Of a DNA stretch of 64,000 bases, positions 35,212 to 42,776 are shown piece after piece. Source of the stretch: Sphingomonadaceae bacterium (GTDB taxonomy: Bacteria; Pseudomonadota; Alphaproteobacteria; Sphingomonadales; Sphingomonadaceae); contig JANWWL010000009.1 in assembly GCA_025056155.1 (NCBI GenBank), forward strand, positions 1-64,000, given 5' to 3'. The notes under the pieces are model-generated. The model saw only the letters and a program-made list of their open reading frames with translations, ran no database searches and was not told where the DNA came from. A program made the position numbers and the translations under genes. Position 1 is the stretch's first letter, and each line of letters starts with the position of its first letter.

Positions 35212-36584
35212 GCCGAGGCCGCCTGCCGATCGGGGAAGCGGTGGGCGGTCTTGCGCCAGGGAGGGGGCCGGCCGTGCTCGACCGCCTGGCGATAGACCCC
35301 GATCGCGTGCACTGCGGCCACGGCGTTGACGAGGTTGGCGATCGGTGCTCGGGGAATCGACAGCAGCCCTTGCACGAAGCCGGCCGTGCGCCAGGTGGCG
35401 ACGAAGCGGACGAGAAGCCGCCACGCAAGCGCGACGCCCGTGAGGCCCAGCAACACGGTAAGGCCCGGGTCGCGCTGCAGCAGGAGGGAGATGGGGTCGA
35501 CGGCCAGATCGGACGACCTGCCGAGCAGGCTGGCCGCCGCGGCCAGCGCCAAGAGCGCGTAGCCCGCAACCGCCACCCACGCCACGACCAGCGACTTGCG
35601 ATCGCGCCAGAGCATCCAGCGGGCCACCCATCCCTGGGGCCAACCGAGGCGGTCGAGGCCGGCAAGGCCGATGCCATAGAGCCAGCGCGCCTTCTGGCGG
35701 ACGGCGGCGTCCAGCCGGTCGGGGAAACACTCGCGCACGGCGACCAGGCGACCGCCCGCCCGGACACGGGCGAAGGTCGTGGGCCGGCCCAGTGCGTGCA
35801 GGCGGATCCCGAGCTCGTAGTCTTCGGTGAGGCTGGCCGGGTCGAACGGGTCGCCGGACGCGCGCGCCAGCGCCTCGACCGCATCGCGGCGGAGCGCGGT
35901 GCCCACCCCTGCGCTGGGCAGCGGGGCGCCCAGGGCGGAGCGCACGACGAGATCGCGCCCGTGGGTGACGGCGAACTCGTCGAGATAATGGCCGGCCACG
36001 AACGCCCCCCAGGACTCGACCACGGGGATCACGGGGATCTGGACCATGGCGTGGCGGGGTAGGAGCGAGTCGAAGAGGTCGAACTGGGCGCCGTCCACGA
36101 CGTCTTCGGCATCGTGCAGGACGATGGCGTCGACGGCGCGGCCCTCGGCGGCCTCCGCCGCCTGCACCGAGCGCCAGAGCTGGTTGAGGCAGTCCGCCTT
36201 GGTGGTGGGGCCCGGCCGGTCGGTGACGACGATCCGGATGCGGGGATCGGGAACGGCGCCGGCCGCGGCGGCCGTGGCGGGATCGTTGGGGTAGACGCCC
36301 ACGTGGACCCGGGCGTCGCGATCGCCCAAGGCCTGGACCAGGTGGCGGAGCATCGGGCCGATCACCTGGGCTTCCTGCCAGGCGGGAACCAGGATGGCGT
36401 AGCGCAGCGGCCGGGCCGGTCGCGGCGGCGGGCGGAGCGCGGCCCAGACCCGCGCCCAGGGCCACAGAAGGTCAACGGCCAGGTCGTCGAGCGCGTTGGC
36501 GAGGACGAGCACGCCCGTGAGCCACAGGCCCTCGCGAAGCAGGAGGGTGAGAAACAGCGTCGCCGACGGGACATCGACTGCCAA
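35208..36584 (-). CDS. NfrB-like membrane glycosyltransferase (GT2), without c-di-GMP domain
   Basis: This is a processive-type family 2 glycosyltransferase of 458 residues. A membrane helix is at about 20-40. The GT-A domain has ILVPAWQE near 64, DAED at 158-161, TED at 253-255 and QKARW at 297-301, the synthase-like set of motifs. Three or four membrane helices lie at about 330-420. E. coli NfrB continues into a C-terminal MshEN-type c-di-GMP-binding domain; here the chain stops soon after the helices. The start is TTG 36584, chosen because AGGGAGGGG lies at the right distance upstream. It is coupled to the NfrA-like gene downstream. It probably polymerises and pushes out a surface glycan. 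Confidence 0.82.
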   Translation of the reverse strand: MAVDVPSATLFLTLLLREGLWLTGVLVLANALDDLAVDLLWPWARVWAALRPPPRPARPLRYAILVPAWQEAQVIGPMLRHLVQALGDRDARVHVGVYPNDPATAAAAGAVPDPRIRIVVTDRPGPTTKADCLNQLWRSVQAAEAAEGRAVDAIVLHDAEDVVDGAQFDLFDSLLPRHAMVQIPVIPVVESWGAFVAGHYLDEFAVTHGRDLVVRSALGAPLPSAGVGTALRRDAVEALARASGDPFDPASLTEDYELGIRLHALGRPTTFARVRAGGRLVAVRECFPDRLDAAVRQKARWLYGIGLAGLDRLGWPQGWVARWMLWRDRKSLVVAWVAVAGYALLALAAAASLLGRSSDLAVDPISLLLQRDPGLTVLLGLTGVALAWRLLVRFVATWRTAGFVQGLLSIPRAPIANLVNAVAAVHAIGVYRQAVEHGRPPPWRKTAHRFPDRQAASA

Positions 36585-37494
36585 CCCGAAGTCCCCTCCC
36601 TACCCGGACGCCCAGGTGGACACCCCGGGGCTGCCGCGATTCCGAACGTGGGGAGGGCCACGTCGGAGGCGGGGGGCCAGCCCCGGGGCGTCCCAGGAGC
36701 CTGCCGACTTCAGGTGACGCAGGGTCGGAAATCGCCGCCTGAAACCGCCGACTCCTGTCTCGAGCGCGCCGGTGCGAGGGCCTTGGGCCGGGCACCCGGA
36801 CCGGCGCCGAACCGATGGAACGATTGCCTTCGCCCGCGCGAATGGCCGGCGCACGCCGGGCCGTCGGGGGATGTGGCGGGGAGCCCGAGCCGCGCGGCAG
36901 CGGGCAAACACGGCCAGTGGCAGGCCTGCCTCGCGACCGCACGACCACCGGGCCGCCTGCCCACGGCGGGCGCGACGGGCATCCGCGCACCAGCCGCCCG
37001 GTCGAATTTGGCCGGCGGGGCATCCGCGACGGCCATGGCGACCTCTCGGGCCAGCGACCCGATCCGGGCCTCGGCCGACCCGGAGGAGACAGGCGGAAGC
37101 GCGGGATCCCACGGGGACCCGGAAGCGAAGAACGGCCAACACCGCGCGTCGGGCCATGTCCACTTTGAAAGGACGGACCCGCCTCCGGCGACCGAGGGCC
37201 CCGGGAAGGCCGAGCCATGCGCCGGCCCTTTTAGCCCTGCAGGAGGATCGCCGAGGGCGGGCGGGACGTCGGGCGCCGGCGCACGTCGCGTGTCTGCCGT
37301 GCGGGATAGGGCGGGGCGCGCGCGATCATGGCCAGCTTTCCGTCGACCGGCCGAAGCATGCTGACGGAAAGTGCGCGGCGCCAACATCGCGGGGTATGAC
37401 CGGCCGATGATTAACGGGATGAACGGCCAGAGGCCAATACCCCCGATTGGGGGCAGGCTTGACGGGCCCCATGCGGCTTTCGAAGGCGGCCGGG
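36585..37494 (+). other. Long spacer without a supported gene
   Basis: About 0.9 kb between the divergent NfrB-like gene and thyA. Several frames stay open on both strands, but only as expected from the high GC: their translations are rich in Arg, Pro and Gly, have no family motifs and no good ribosome-binding sites. It must hold the promoters of both flanking operons. The only structure I can point to is the inverted repeat at 37336-37371 and a short ccccc-gatt-ggggg hairpin at about 37440-37453. Confidence 0.6.
37336..37371. promoter_or_regulatory. 9-bp perfect inverted repeat upstream of thyA
   Basis: CTTTCCGTC at 37336-37344 pairs with GACGGAAAG at 37363-37371 across 18 bases. The ten-mer GACCGGCCGA sits in the loop (37345-37354) and again at 37398-37407. 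This is 124 bases upstream of the thyA start, in an operator or leader position. No regulator is known to bind it. Confidence 0.35.
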
Positions 37495-38397
37495 ATGACC
37501 AAGAGCTGGCACCCTGAGCAGCCGATCCTGGACCTCATCCGGCGCGTGTGGACCGAAGGCGTAGAGCGGCGTGACCGCACCGGCGTCGGCACGCGCGCCT
37601 TGTTCGGGGCCACGCTGCGCTTCGACCTGTCCGGCGGGACGGTGCCGCTGATGACGACCAAGCGGGTCTACTGGAAGACGGCGGTCAAGGAACTGCTGTG
37701 GTTCCTGTCGGGTGAGACGAACATCCGGCCCTTGGTGGCCCAGGGTGTGCACATCTGGACCGACTGGCCCCTGGCCCGCTACCGCGCGGAGACCGGCGAG
37801 GCGATCGACCGAGACGCCTTCGAGGCCCGGATCCTGGCCGACGATGACTTCGCCCGTGCATGGGGCGACCTGGGGCCGGTGTACGGCCGGCAGTGGCGGC
37901 GCTGGCAGGGGGCGGACGGCCGCGAGCACGACCAGGTGGCCGCGCTGGTGGACGGATTGAGGCGGAATCCCGCCGGACGGCGCCACCTGCTCTCGGGCTG
38001 GAACGTGGCGGACCTCGATCGCATGGCCCTGCCGCCTTGCCACATGACCTACCAATATTTCGTGGCCGAAGGGCGCCTGTCGGGCATCCTGTACCAGCGC
38101 AGCTGCGACCTGGGGCTGGGTTTTCCCTTCAACATTTTCGAAGCGGCCCTGCTGCTGCGGATGCTTGCCCAGCAGTGCGACCTGGAGCCGGGCGAACTGG
38201 TGTGGATGGGGGCGGACGTCCACCTCTACCTGAACCATGCCCATTTGGTGGACGCGCTGCTGGCGCGCCCGCCCCGACCCTGGCCCAAGCTTCGCCTGGT
38301 CCGCCGCCCCCCCGACATCTTCGGCTATCGGCCCGACGACGTGGTGGTGGACGGCTACGACCCGCATCCAGCCATCCTCGCCCCCGTGGCCGTGTGA
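37495..38397 (+). CDS. thyA: Thymidylate synthase
   Basis: It methylates dUMP to dTMP using methylene-tetrahydrofolate, releasing dihydrofolate. The catalytic Cys is in LPPCHMTYQYFV near residue 182, the dUMP-binding QRSCDLGLGFPFNI follows, and RRDRTGVGTR near 21 binds phosphate. The start is set at the ATG at 37495 (MTKSWHPEQP), giving 300 residues; ATG 37471 and TTG 37447 are in frame upstream but add no conserved sequence. It stands directly before folA, which recycles its product dihydrofolate. Confidence 0.96.
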   Translation: MTKSWHPEQPILDLIRRVWTEGVERRDRTGVGTRALFGATLRFDLSGGTVPLMTTKRVYWKTAVKELLWFLSGETNIRPLVAQGVHIWTDWPLARYRAETGEAIDRDAFEARILADDDFARAWGDLGPVYGRQWRRWQGADGREHDQVAALVDGLRRNPAGRRHLLSGWNVADLDRMALPPCHMTYQYFVAEGRLSGILYQRSCDLGLGFPFNIFEAALLLRMLAQQCDLEPGELVWMGADVHLYLNHAHLVDALLARPPRPWPKLRLVRRPPDIFGYRPDDVVVDGYDPHPAILAPVAV

Positions 38398-38406
38398 CGG
38401 GTGCGC

Positions 38407-38961
38407 ATGCGGCCTGAGGTCGGACGAGGGTGGGGCGGCGAGGTGGTCCTGGTGGTGGCGGCTGCGGAAAACGGCGTCATCGGCCGGGGGGGGCGCCTGC
38501 CGTGGCACCTCCCCCAGGACCTCCGCCGGTTCCGGCGCCTGACGCTGGGCCACCCCGTCGTCATGGGGCGGCGCACCTTCGAAAGCCTGGGTCGACCCCT
38601 GGAGGGGCGCTGCAACATCGTGCTGTCGCGCGATCCGGCATTCACAGCGCCCGGTGCCGCGGTCGTCCGGGGCCTCGAGGAGGCGCTGGCGATCGCCGCC
38701 CGAGGTCGGCCGGAAGGCGCGCCGCTCTTCGTGATCGGGGGGGCGGACGTGTACCGGCAGGCCTTGCCCCTTGCGCACCGCATCGAGCTGACCCGCGTGA
38801 TGGGCCGACCGACCGGTGACGCCGTCTTCCCCGACCCGGACCCCCGGCACTGGCAACGACTGGGGGTGGAGCCGGCGGAGGGCTGCCGGTTCGAAACCTG
38901 GATCAGACGGGAAGGGCCGCGACGGGAAACCTGCCTTCCGAAGCCCGAGCTCGGAAGCTAA
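38407..38961 (+). CDS. folA: Dihydrofolate reductase
   Basis: It reduces dihydrofolate to tetrahydrofolate with NADPH. The family motifs are clear: VVAAAENGVIGRGGRLPWHLPQDL with the active-site acid in LPQDL, GHPVVMGRRTFES, and VIGGADVYRQALP. The length is 184 residues. The start is ATG 38407 (GTG 38401 is in frame). It begins nine bases after thyA and is followed ten bases later by ribF, so the three form an operon around one-carbon and flavin cofactors. Confidence 0.96.
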   Translation: MRPEVGRGWGGEVVLVVAAAENGVIGRGGRLPWHLPQDLRRFRRLTLGHPVVMGRRTFESLGRPLEGRCNIVLSRDPAFTAPGAAVVRGLEEALAIAARGRPEGAPLFVIGGADVYRQALPLAHRIELTRVMGRPTGDAVFPDPDPRHWQRLGVEPAEGCRFETWIRREGPRRETCLPKPELGS

Positions 38962-38970
38962 CGGACGACC

Positions 38971-39915
38971 ATGCGGGTGCTGAGCGACGGCCGGGCGGCC
39001 CCCGACGAACTGAGGGGCGGGGCCGTGGCGCTCGGGAACTTCGACGGAGTGCACCTGGGTCACCAGGCCGTCATCGGGTCGGCCGTCCGGTGGGCGAAGG
39101 GCCGGGGGGTCGCCGCACTGGTCGCCACCTTCGACCCGCATCCGTCCCGCCTGTTCCGGCCCGACGCGCCGCCCTTCCAGTTGACCAGCCTGCCCCAGCG
39201 GCTGGAACGGTTTGCGGAACTGGGCGCGGACGGCGCCGTGGTGATCCCCTTCACCCCGGAGCTTGCGGCACTGTCGGCCGAGGGTTTCGTCGAGCAATGG
39301 CTCGTCGGCCGACTGGCACCAGCGCACGTGGTGACCGGGCAGGACTTCAGCTTCGGCCACCGACGCAGCGGGGACGTCGGGCTGCTGCGCCGTCTGGGTG
39401 AACGGCAAGGCTTCTCCACGACGGTGGTGCCACCCGTGGCCGACGGGGACGGCCCCATTTCGTCCACGCGGATCCGGCAACTCCTGGTCGAGGGCCGGCC
39501 CGAGGCGGCCGCCCGCCTGATGGGGCGGCCGTTCGCCATCGAGGGCGCGGTGGTGCCGGGCGACCGGCGCGGTCGGACCATCGGGGTGCCGACGGCCAAC
39601 ATGGAGCTCGGGAACTATCTGCGCCCACGCTTCGGCGTGTACGCGGTGCGGGTGCGGCTGCCGAACGGCCGTCGGGCCTTGGGGGTGGCCAACCTGGGGA
39701 TCCGCCCGATGTTCGAGCCGCCTCGGCTGCTGCTCGAGACGTGGATCCTAGACTGGGAGGGGGATCTCTACGGTCAGCGGATCGAAGTCGAGCTGATCGC
39801 CTTTCTCCGGGACGAGCAGCGCCTTCCCGATCTCAAGGCGCTACAGGCACAAGTTCTTCGCGACGCCGCCGCCGCGCGACGGGTGCTGGCTCAGGTCTCG
39901 ACCCAAAGTTCCTGA
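38971..39915 (+). CDS. ribF: Bifunctional riboflavin kinase / FAD synthetase RibF
   Basis: It makes FMN from riboflavin and then FAD from FMN. The N-terminal adenylyltransferase domain has GNFDGVHLGHQ at about residues 22-32 and an SSTRIRQLL motif near 164. The C-terminal kinase domain starts near 180, with GRTIGVPTAN near 200. The length of 314 residues is normal. It ends the thyA-folA-ribF run. There is no FMN riboswitch before it, as expected for a gene inside an operon. Its last 25 bases overlap the end of the convergent P450 gene. Confidence 0.96.
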   Translation: MRVLSDGRAAPDELRGGAVALGNFDGVHLGHQAVIGSAVRWAKGRGVAALVATFDPHPSRLFRPDAPPFQLTSLPQRLERFAELGADGAVVIPFTPELAALSAEGFVEQWLVGRLAPAHVVTGQDFSFGHRRSGDVGLLRRLGERQGFSTTVVPPVADGDGPISSTRIRQLLVEGRPEAAARLMGRPFAIEGAVVPGDRRGRTIGVPTANMELGNYLRPRFGVYAVRVRLPNGRRALGVANLGIRPMFEPPRLLLETWILDWEGDLYGQRIEVELIAFLRDEQRLPDLKALQAQVLRDAAAARRVLAQVSTQSS

Positions 39916-41111
39916 AGGCCGCGAAAGCCCGGCAACCAACGGTAGGCGAGCCGCTGTTCCGGCAGTCGGGCCGACGGGAAGGTGCCGAGGAACCGCGCCA
40001 GGAAGAGCCGGCCTTCGAGCCGGGCAAGCGGCGCACCGATGCAATAGTGGGCGCCGCCACCGAAGGCGAGGTGGGGCGTGGACGGGCGGTCAATGTCGAA
40101 ACGATCGGGGTCGGGGAAGGCCGCCGGGTCGCGATTTGCGGCCCGCAGGATGGCGAAGATCGGTGTGCCGGCGGGCACTGCCACCCCTTCGACCACGAGC
40201 GGGCCGGGCGTGACCCGCGGCGTGAAATCGACCGGGCCTTCGAGCCGCAGCGTCTCCTCGATCGCCCCCTCCACTCGCGACGGGTCGGCGGCGAGCTGGG
40301 CCTGCTCGTCGGGGTGGGACAGGACGAGGCGCACGGCGCTTGCGAGAAGGTCGGTCGTAGTGAGGTTGCCGCCCACGAGCAGGGCAGTCAGATTGAGGAC
40401 GAGCTCGGCATCCGAAAGGGGCACCCCATCGGCCTGCAGGCGCACGAGGTCGGAGACGAGATCGTCGGCCGGCTGCCGGCGCCGGGCGACCAGCAGGTCG
40501 CGGAACACCGCGTGCAGCGCGTCGGTCGCGGCCTGGGCGCGGGCATCCTCCGCGTCGCTGCGCAGCGGGTTGAGCACGAGGATGAGGTCCTCGGACAGCT
40601 CGCGGAACCGCTCGAGCTGGTCGTGGCCCACACCAAGGATGCGCGCGATGGCGTGGATGGGGATCGGGATGGCGAGCTCGGCCACGACGTCGAAGCGGCG
40701 GCGCCCTCGAAGCCGGGACAGGGCCTGATCGACGACCTGGGCGACAAGCGGGGCCGACCGGGCCACGCGCGCGTGGAACGCGCGCTGCAAGGGAGCCCGG
40801 ATGCGCAGATGGTCGGGAGCGTCGAGGAGAAGGATGCTCGAGCGCTCGCTCGGCGGCAGGGCGGGGTCGGCTGGTCGGCGGTCGGTGAAGCGAGCGAACA
40901 GCGTACCAGGGGCAGCGTTCGCGGGGTGCCGGCGCAAGCTCCCGTCGGCCAGGATCCGCCGGGCGAGGCCGTGCGAGGCCACCAAGAGGTGGCCGGTCGG
41001 GGGGTCGAAGAGGACAGGACATTCGGCCATCAGGCGGGCGAAGGGGCCCTGACCCGTGGCGTCGTCGGGGGCGATGCGCAGCAAATCGAAGAAGCCGGGG
41101 GGAGCCTGCAT
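39891..41111 (-). CDS. Cytochrome P450
   Basis: This is a soluble bacterial heme-thiolate monooxygenase of about 406 residues. The heme loop AFGGGAHYCIGAPLARLEG carries the proximal Cys, the K-helix ExxR is EETLR, and the I-helix reads LLVGGNLTTTDL, so the conserved acid of AGxxT is replaced by Asn followed by Leu-Thr-Thr-Thr. The start is set at ATG 41111 (MQAPPGFFD); the frame extends to 41156. A small [2Fe-2S] protein (Bfd) is upstream on the same strand, but it is a bacterioferritin partner and not an obvious P450 redox partner. Substrate and physiological role are unknown. Confidence 0.93.
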   Translation of the reverse strand: MQAPPGFFDLLRIAPDDATGQGPFARLMAECPVLFDPPTGHLLVASHGLARRILADGSLRRHPANAAPGTLFARFTDRRPADPALPPSERSSILLLDAPDHLRIRAPLQRAFHARVARSAPLVAQVVDQALSRLRGRRRFDVVAELAIPIPIHAIARILGVGHDQLERFRELSEDLILVLNPLRSDAEDARAQAATDALHAVFRDLLVARRRQPADDLVSDLVRLQADGVPLSDAELVLNLTALLVGGNLTTTDLLASAVRLVLSHPDEQAQLAADPSRVEGAIEETLRLEGPVDFTPRVTPGPLVVEGVAVPAGTPIFAILRAANRDPAAFPDPDRFDIDRPSTPHLAFGGGAHYCIGAPLARLEGRLFLARFLGTFPSARLPEQRLAYRWLPGFRGLQELWVET

Positions 41112-41168
41112 GGCCGAAGCGGCCCAAGTGGTGGACGGCCGGCCGTCGCCGGTCAACCCGGTTGTCGG

Positions 41169-41268
41169 CGGTCAACCCGGGTGGCCATCAGGCCGACGGA
41201 GACCACCTGACCGTCGTGCAACCCGTGCGGCGCTGCGCCGTCAACCCGCGTGGCGATCAGGCCGGCGG
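41169..41268. repeat. Imperfect 31-bp direct repeats at the bfd 3' end
   Basis: Copies at 41169-41199 and 41238-41268 match at 27 of 31 bases, 69 bases apart. A shorter third copy of the core ggtcaacccgg is at 41151-41161. The second copy includes the bfd stop codon, so the first looks like a local duplication of the gene end. Confidence 0.6.
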
Positions 41269-41439
41269 GGCGAATGCGGGCTCGGCCTCGCGGACGATGC
41301 GGCGGGCGATGGGCAGGCAGAGACCGCAGCGGGGCCGGCACCCCAGGCGAGCGTAGGCTTCGCGCTCGCAGCGCACGCCGTCCCGGACCAGCTCTCGCAG
41401 CTGGCGTTCGCGCAGGGCGTTGCAGATGCAGACGAACAT
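41257..41439 (-). CDS. bfd: Bacterioferritin-associated ferredoxin (Bfd-type [2Fe-2S] protein)
   Basis: A 60-residue protein starting at MFVCICNALRE. Cys4, Cys6, Cys38 and Cys41 form the CxC-x31-CxxC pattern of Bfd, which binds a [2Fe-2S] cluster and reduces the iron core of bacterioferritin to release iron. Two extra cysteines are at 24 and 34. No bfr gene is in the window. The start ATG 41439 is well supported because the cluster motif begins three residues later. The upstream region, shared with the divergent wecB, contains an inverted repeat that could be an operator. Confidence 0.88.
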   Translation of the reverse strand: MFVCICNALRERQLRELVRDGVRCEREAYARLGCRPRCGLCLPIARRIVREAEPAFAPPA

Positions 41440-41472
41440 GACCGAGCGGCCGTCGAATCGAACTGCGACGCA

Positions 41473-41499
41473 CTTGCACGAATGCGGCGTCGATGCAAG
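41473..41499. promoter_or_regulatory. Inverted repeat in the bfd/wecB divergent spacer
   Basis: CTTGCACGA at 41473-41481 faces TCGATGCAAG at 41490-41499, complementary apart from one bulged base. It is 34 bases upstream of the bfd start. Iron genes in alphaproteobacteria are often controlled by Irr, RirA or Fur, but this does not match a consensus I can vouch for. Confidence 0.3.
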
Positions 41500-41609
41500 C
41501 AAGACGCAGGAGCGAAGGGGGACTCGCCCGCTCTCCTTCCCGGCGCGGTCGCCCGCTGCTATCGGGCCCCTGGGTCGGGTCACCCCAGGGTCGGCTGGAG
41601 AGCGCGCCG

Positions 41610-42776
41610 GTGCACGGCCGTCCGTCGATCCTGGTGGTGGTGGGCACTCGGCCCGAAGCCCTGAAGCTGGCCCCCGTCGTTGAAGCGCTGCGGGCGGTGG
41701 GTCATCGGGTACGGGTTCTGGCCACGGGCCAGCATCCGGGCCTGGCGACGGCCGCCCTGGCCGAAGCCGGCATCACCGTCGACGTCGTTCTGCCCGAGCC
41801 AAGCCGGGACGACCTCGCGCGGCTGACGGCGGACATCATGGTCGGGGTGGCGAGCGTCATCGCGCGCCTGCGCCCCGCCCTCGTGATCGTGCAGGGCGAC
41901 ACGACGAGCGCCCTGGCTGGTGCGCTCGCCGCCTTCCACGCGGGCGTACCCCTGGCCCACGTGGAAGCGGGCTTGCGGACCGGGGACTTGGGCGAACCGT
42001 TCCCCGAGGAGGGGCACCGGGCCATGATCGCCCGCATCGCGAGCCTGCACCTGGCCCCGACCCGTGGAGCCGTCCGCCACCTCAAGGCAGAGCGCGCGCC
42101 GGGCGTCATCCGGCAGGTGGGCAACACGTCGATCGACGCCCTCGATGCGGCACTCGCCCGACTGGCCTGTCCGGCCCGCATGGCCGAACTCGAGGCGCGC
42201 TTCCCCTTCGTCGCCGAGCCGGGCCCACCGCTGGTGCTCGCCACCGTCCACCGGCGCGAGAACCGCGGGCCACGCCTGGCGGCCATCGCCGAGGGCCTGG
42301 CCCGCGTGGCCGCCACCGGTCGGGTGCGCCTGGTGGTGCCCCTGCACCCGAACCCCCACGCCACGGCCCAGCTGGAGCGGCGCCTGAGGAACGTGCGTTG
42401 CGTGCACCTGCTGCCCCCGCTCGCGCACCTGGAGCTGCTGTGGCTCTTGCAGCGATCGGCTCTGTTGCTGACCGACTCGGGCGGCCTGCAGGAGGAAGCC
42501 CCCGCGCTGGGGGTACGGACGCTGGTGCTGCGGGAGCGGACGGAACGCAGGGAAGGGGTGCTGGCCGGCGTGGCCCGCCTCGTGCCCCTTCGCCCGCACG
42601 CCATCGCGGAAGCCGTGGCGGCGGCGCTGGCCGAGCCCCCACCGGCGCCTCGGCGGCTCTATGGCGACGGACGTGCGGCGCCCCGCATCGCCCGCGCCGT
42701 GTCGGACTTTCTGGGCGTCAAGGTGCCACAGGCGCGGATCCCGGCCCTAGAGCGCACGCCCCCAGCGCTTCCATGA
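41610..42776 (+). CDS. wecB: UDP-N-acetylglucosamine 2-epimerase (non-hydrolysing)
   Basis: It interconverts UDP-GlcNAc and UDP-ManNAc, the ManNAc donor for surface glycans. The N-terminus VVVGTRPEALKLAPVV is diagnostic; GDTTSALAGALAAF, HVEAGLRTGD and PFPEEGHR follow, and the C-terminal half has TVHRRENRG and LLTDSGGLQEEAPALG. The start is GTG 41610, giving 388 residues. It is divergent from bfd. Its 3' end runs 59 bases into the convergent aroA gene. The only glycan synthase in the window is the NfrB-like gene about 5 kb away, which makes a shared ManNAc-polymer pathway worth considering. Confidence 0.93.
   Translation: MHGRPSILVVVGTRPEALKLAPVVEALRAVGHRVRVLATGQHPGLATAALAEAGITVDVVLPEPSRDDLARLTADIMVGVASVIARLRPALVIVQGDTTSALAGALAAFHAGVPLAHVEAGLRTGDLGEPFPEEGHRAMIARIASLHLAPTRGAVRHLKAERAPGVIRQVGNTSIDALDAALARLACPARMAELEARFPFVAEPGPPLVLATVHRRENRGPRLAAIAEGLARVAATGRVRLVVPLHPNPHATAQLERRLRNVRCVHLLPPLAHLELLWLLQRSALLLTDSGGLQEEAPALGVRTLVLRERTERREGVLAGVARLVPLRPHAIAEAVAAALAEPPPAPRRLYGDGRAAPRIARAVSDFLGVKVPQARIPALERTPPALP

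Noticed and set aside
35212-36465. N-terminal extension of the NfrA-like frame to about 855 residues
   Set aside because: The upstream part overlaps the glycosyltransferase gene in another frame and is Arg/Pro-rich noise; the ATGA junction at 35208-35211 marks the true start.
36710-37387. Minus-strand frame of 225 codons in the spacer before thyA
   Set aside because: Composition typical of random high-GC translation, no motifs, no good ribosome-binding site, and other frames of the same stretch are equally open.
38962-38970. FMN riboswitch before ribF
   Set aside because: Only nine bases separate folA and ribF, so there is no room for an aptamer.
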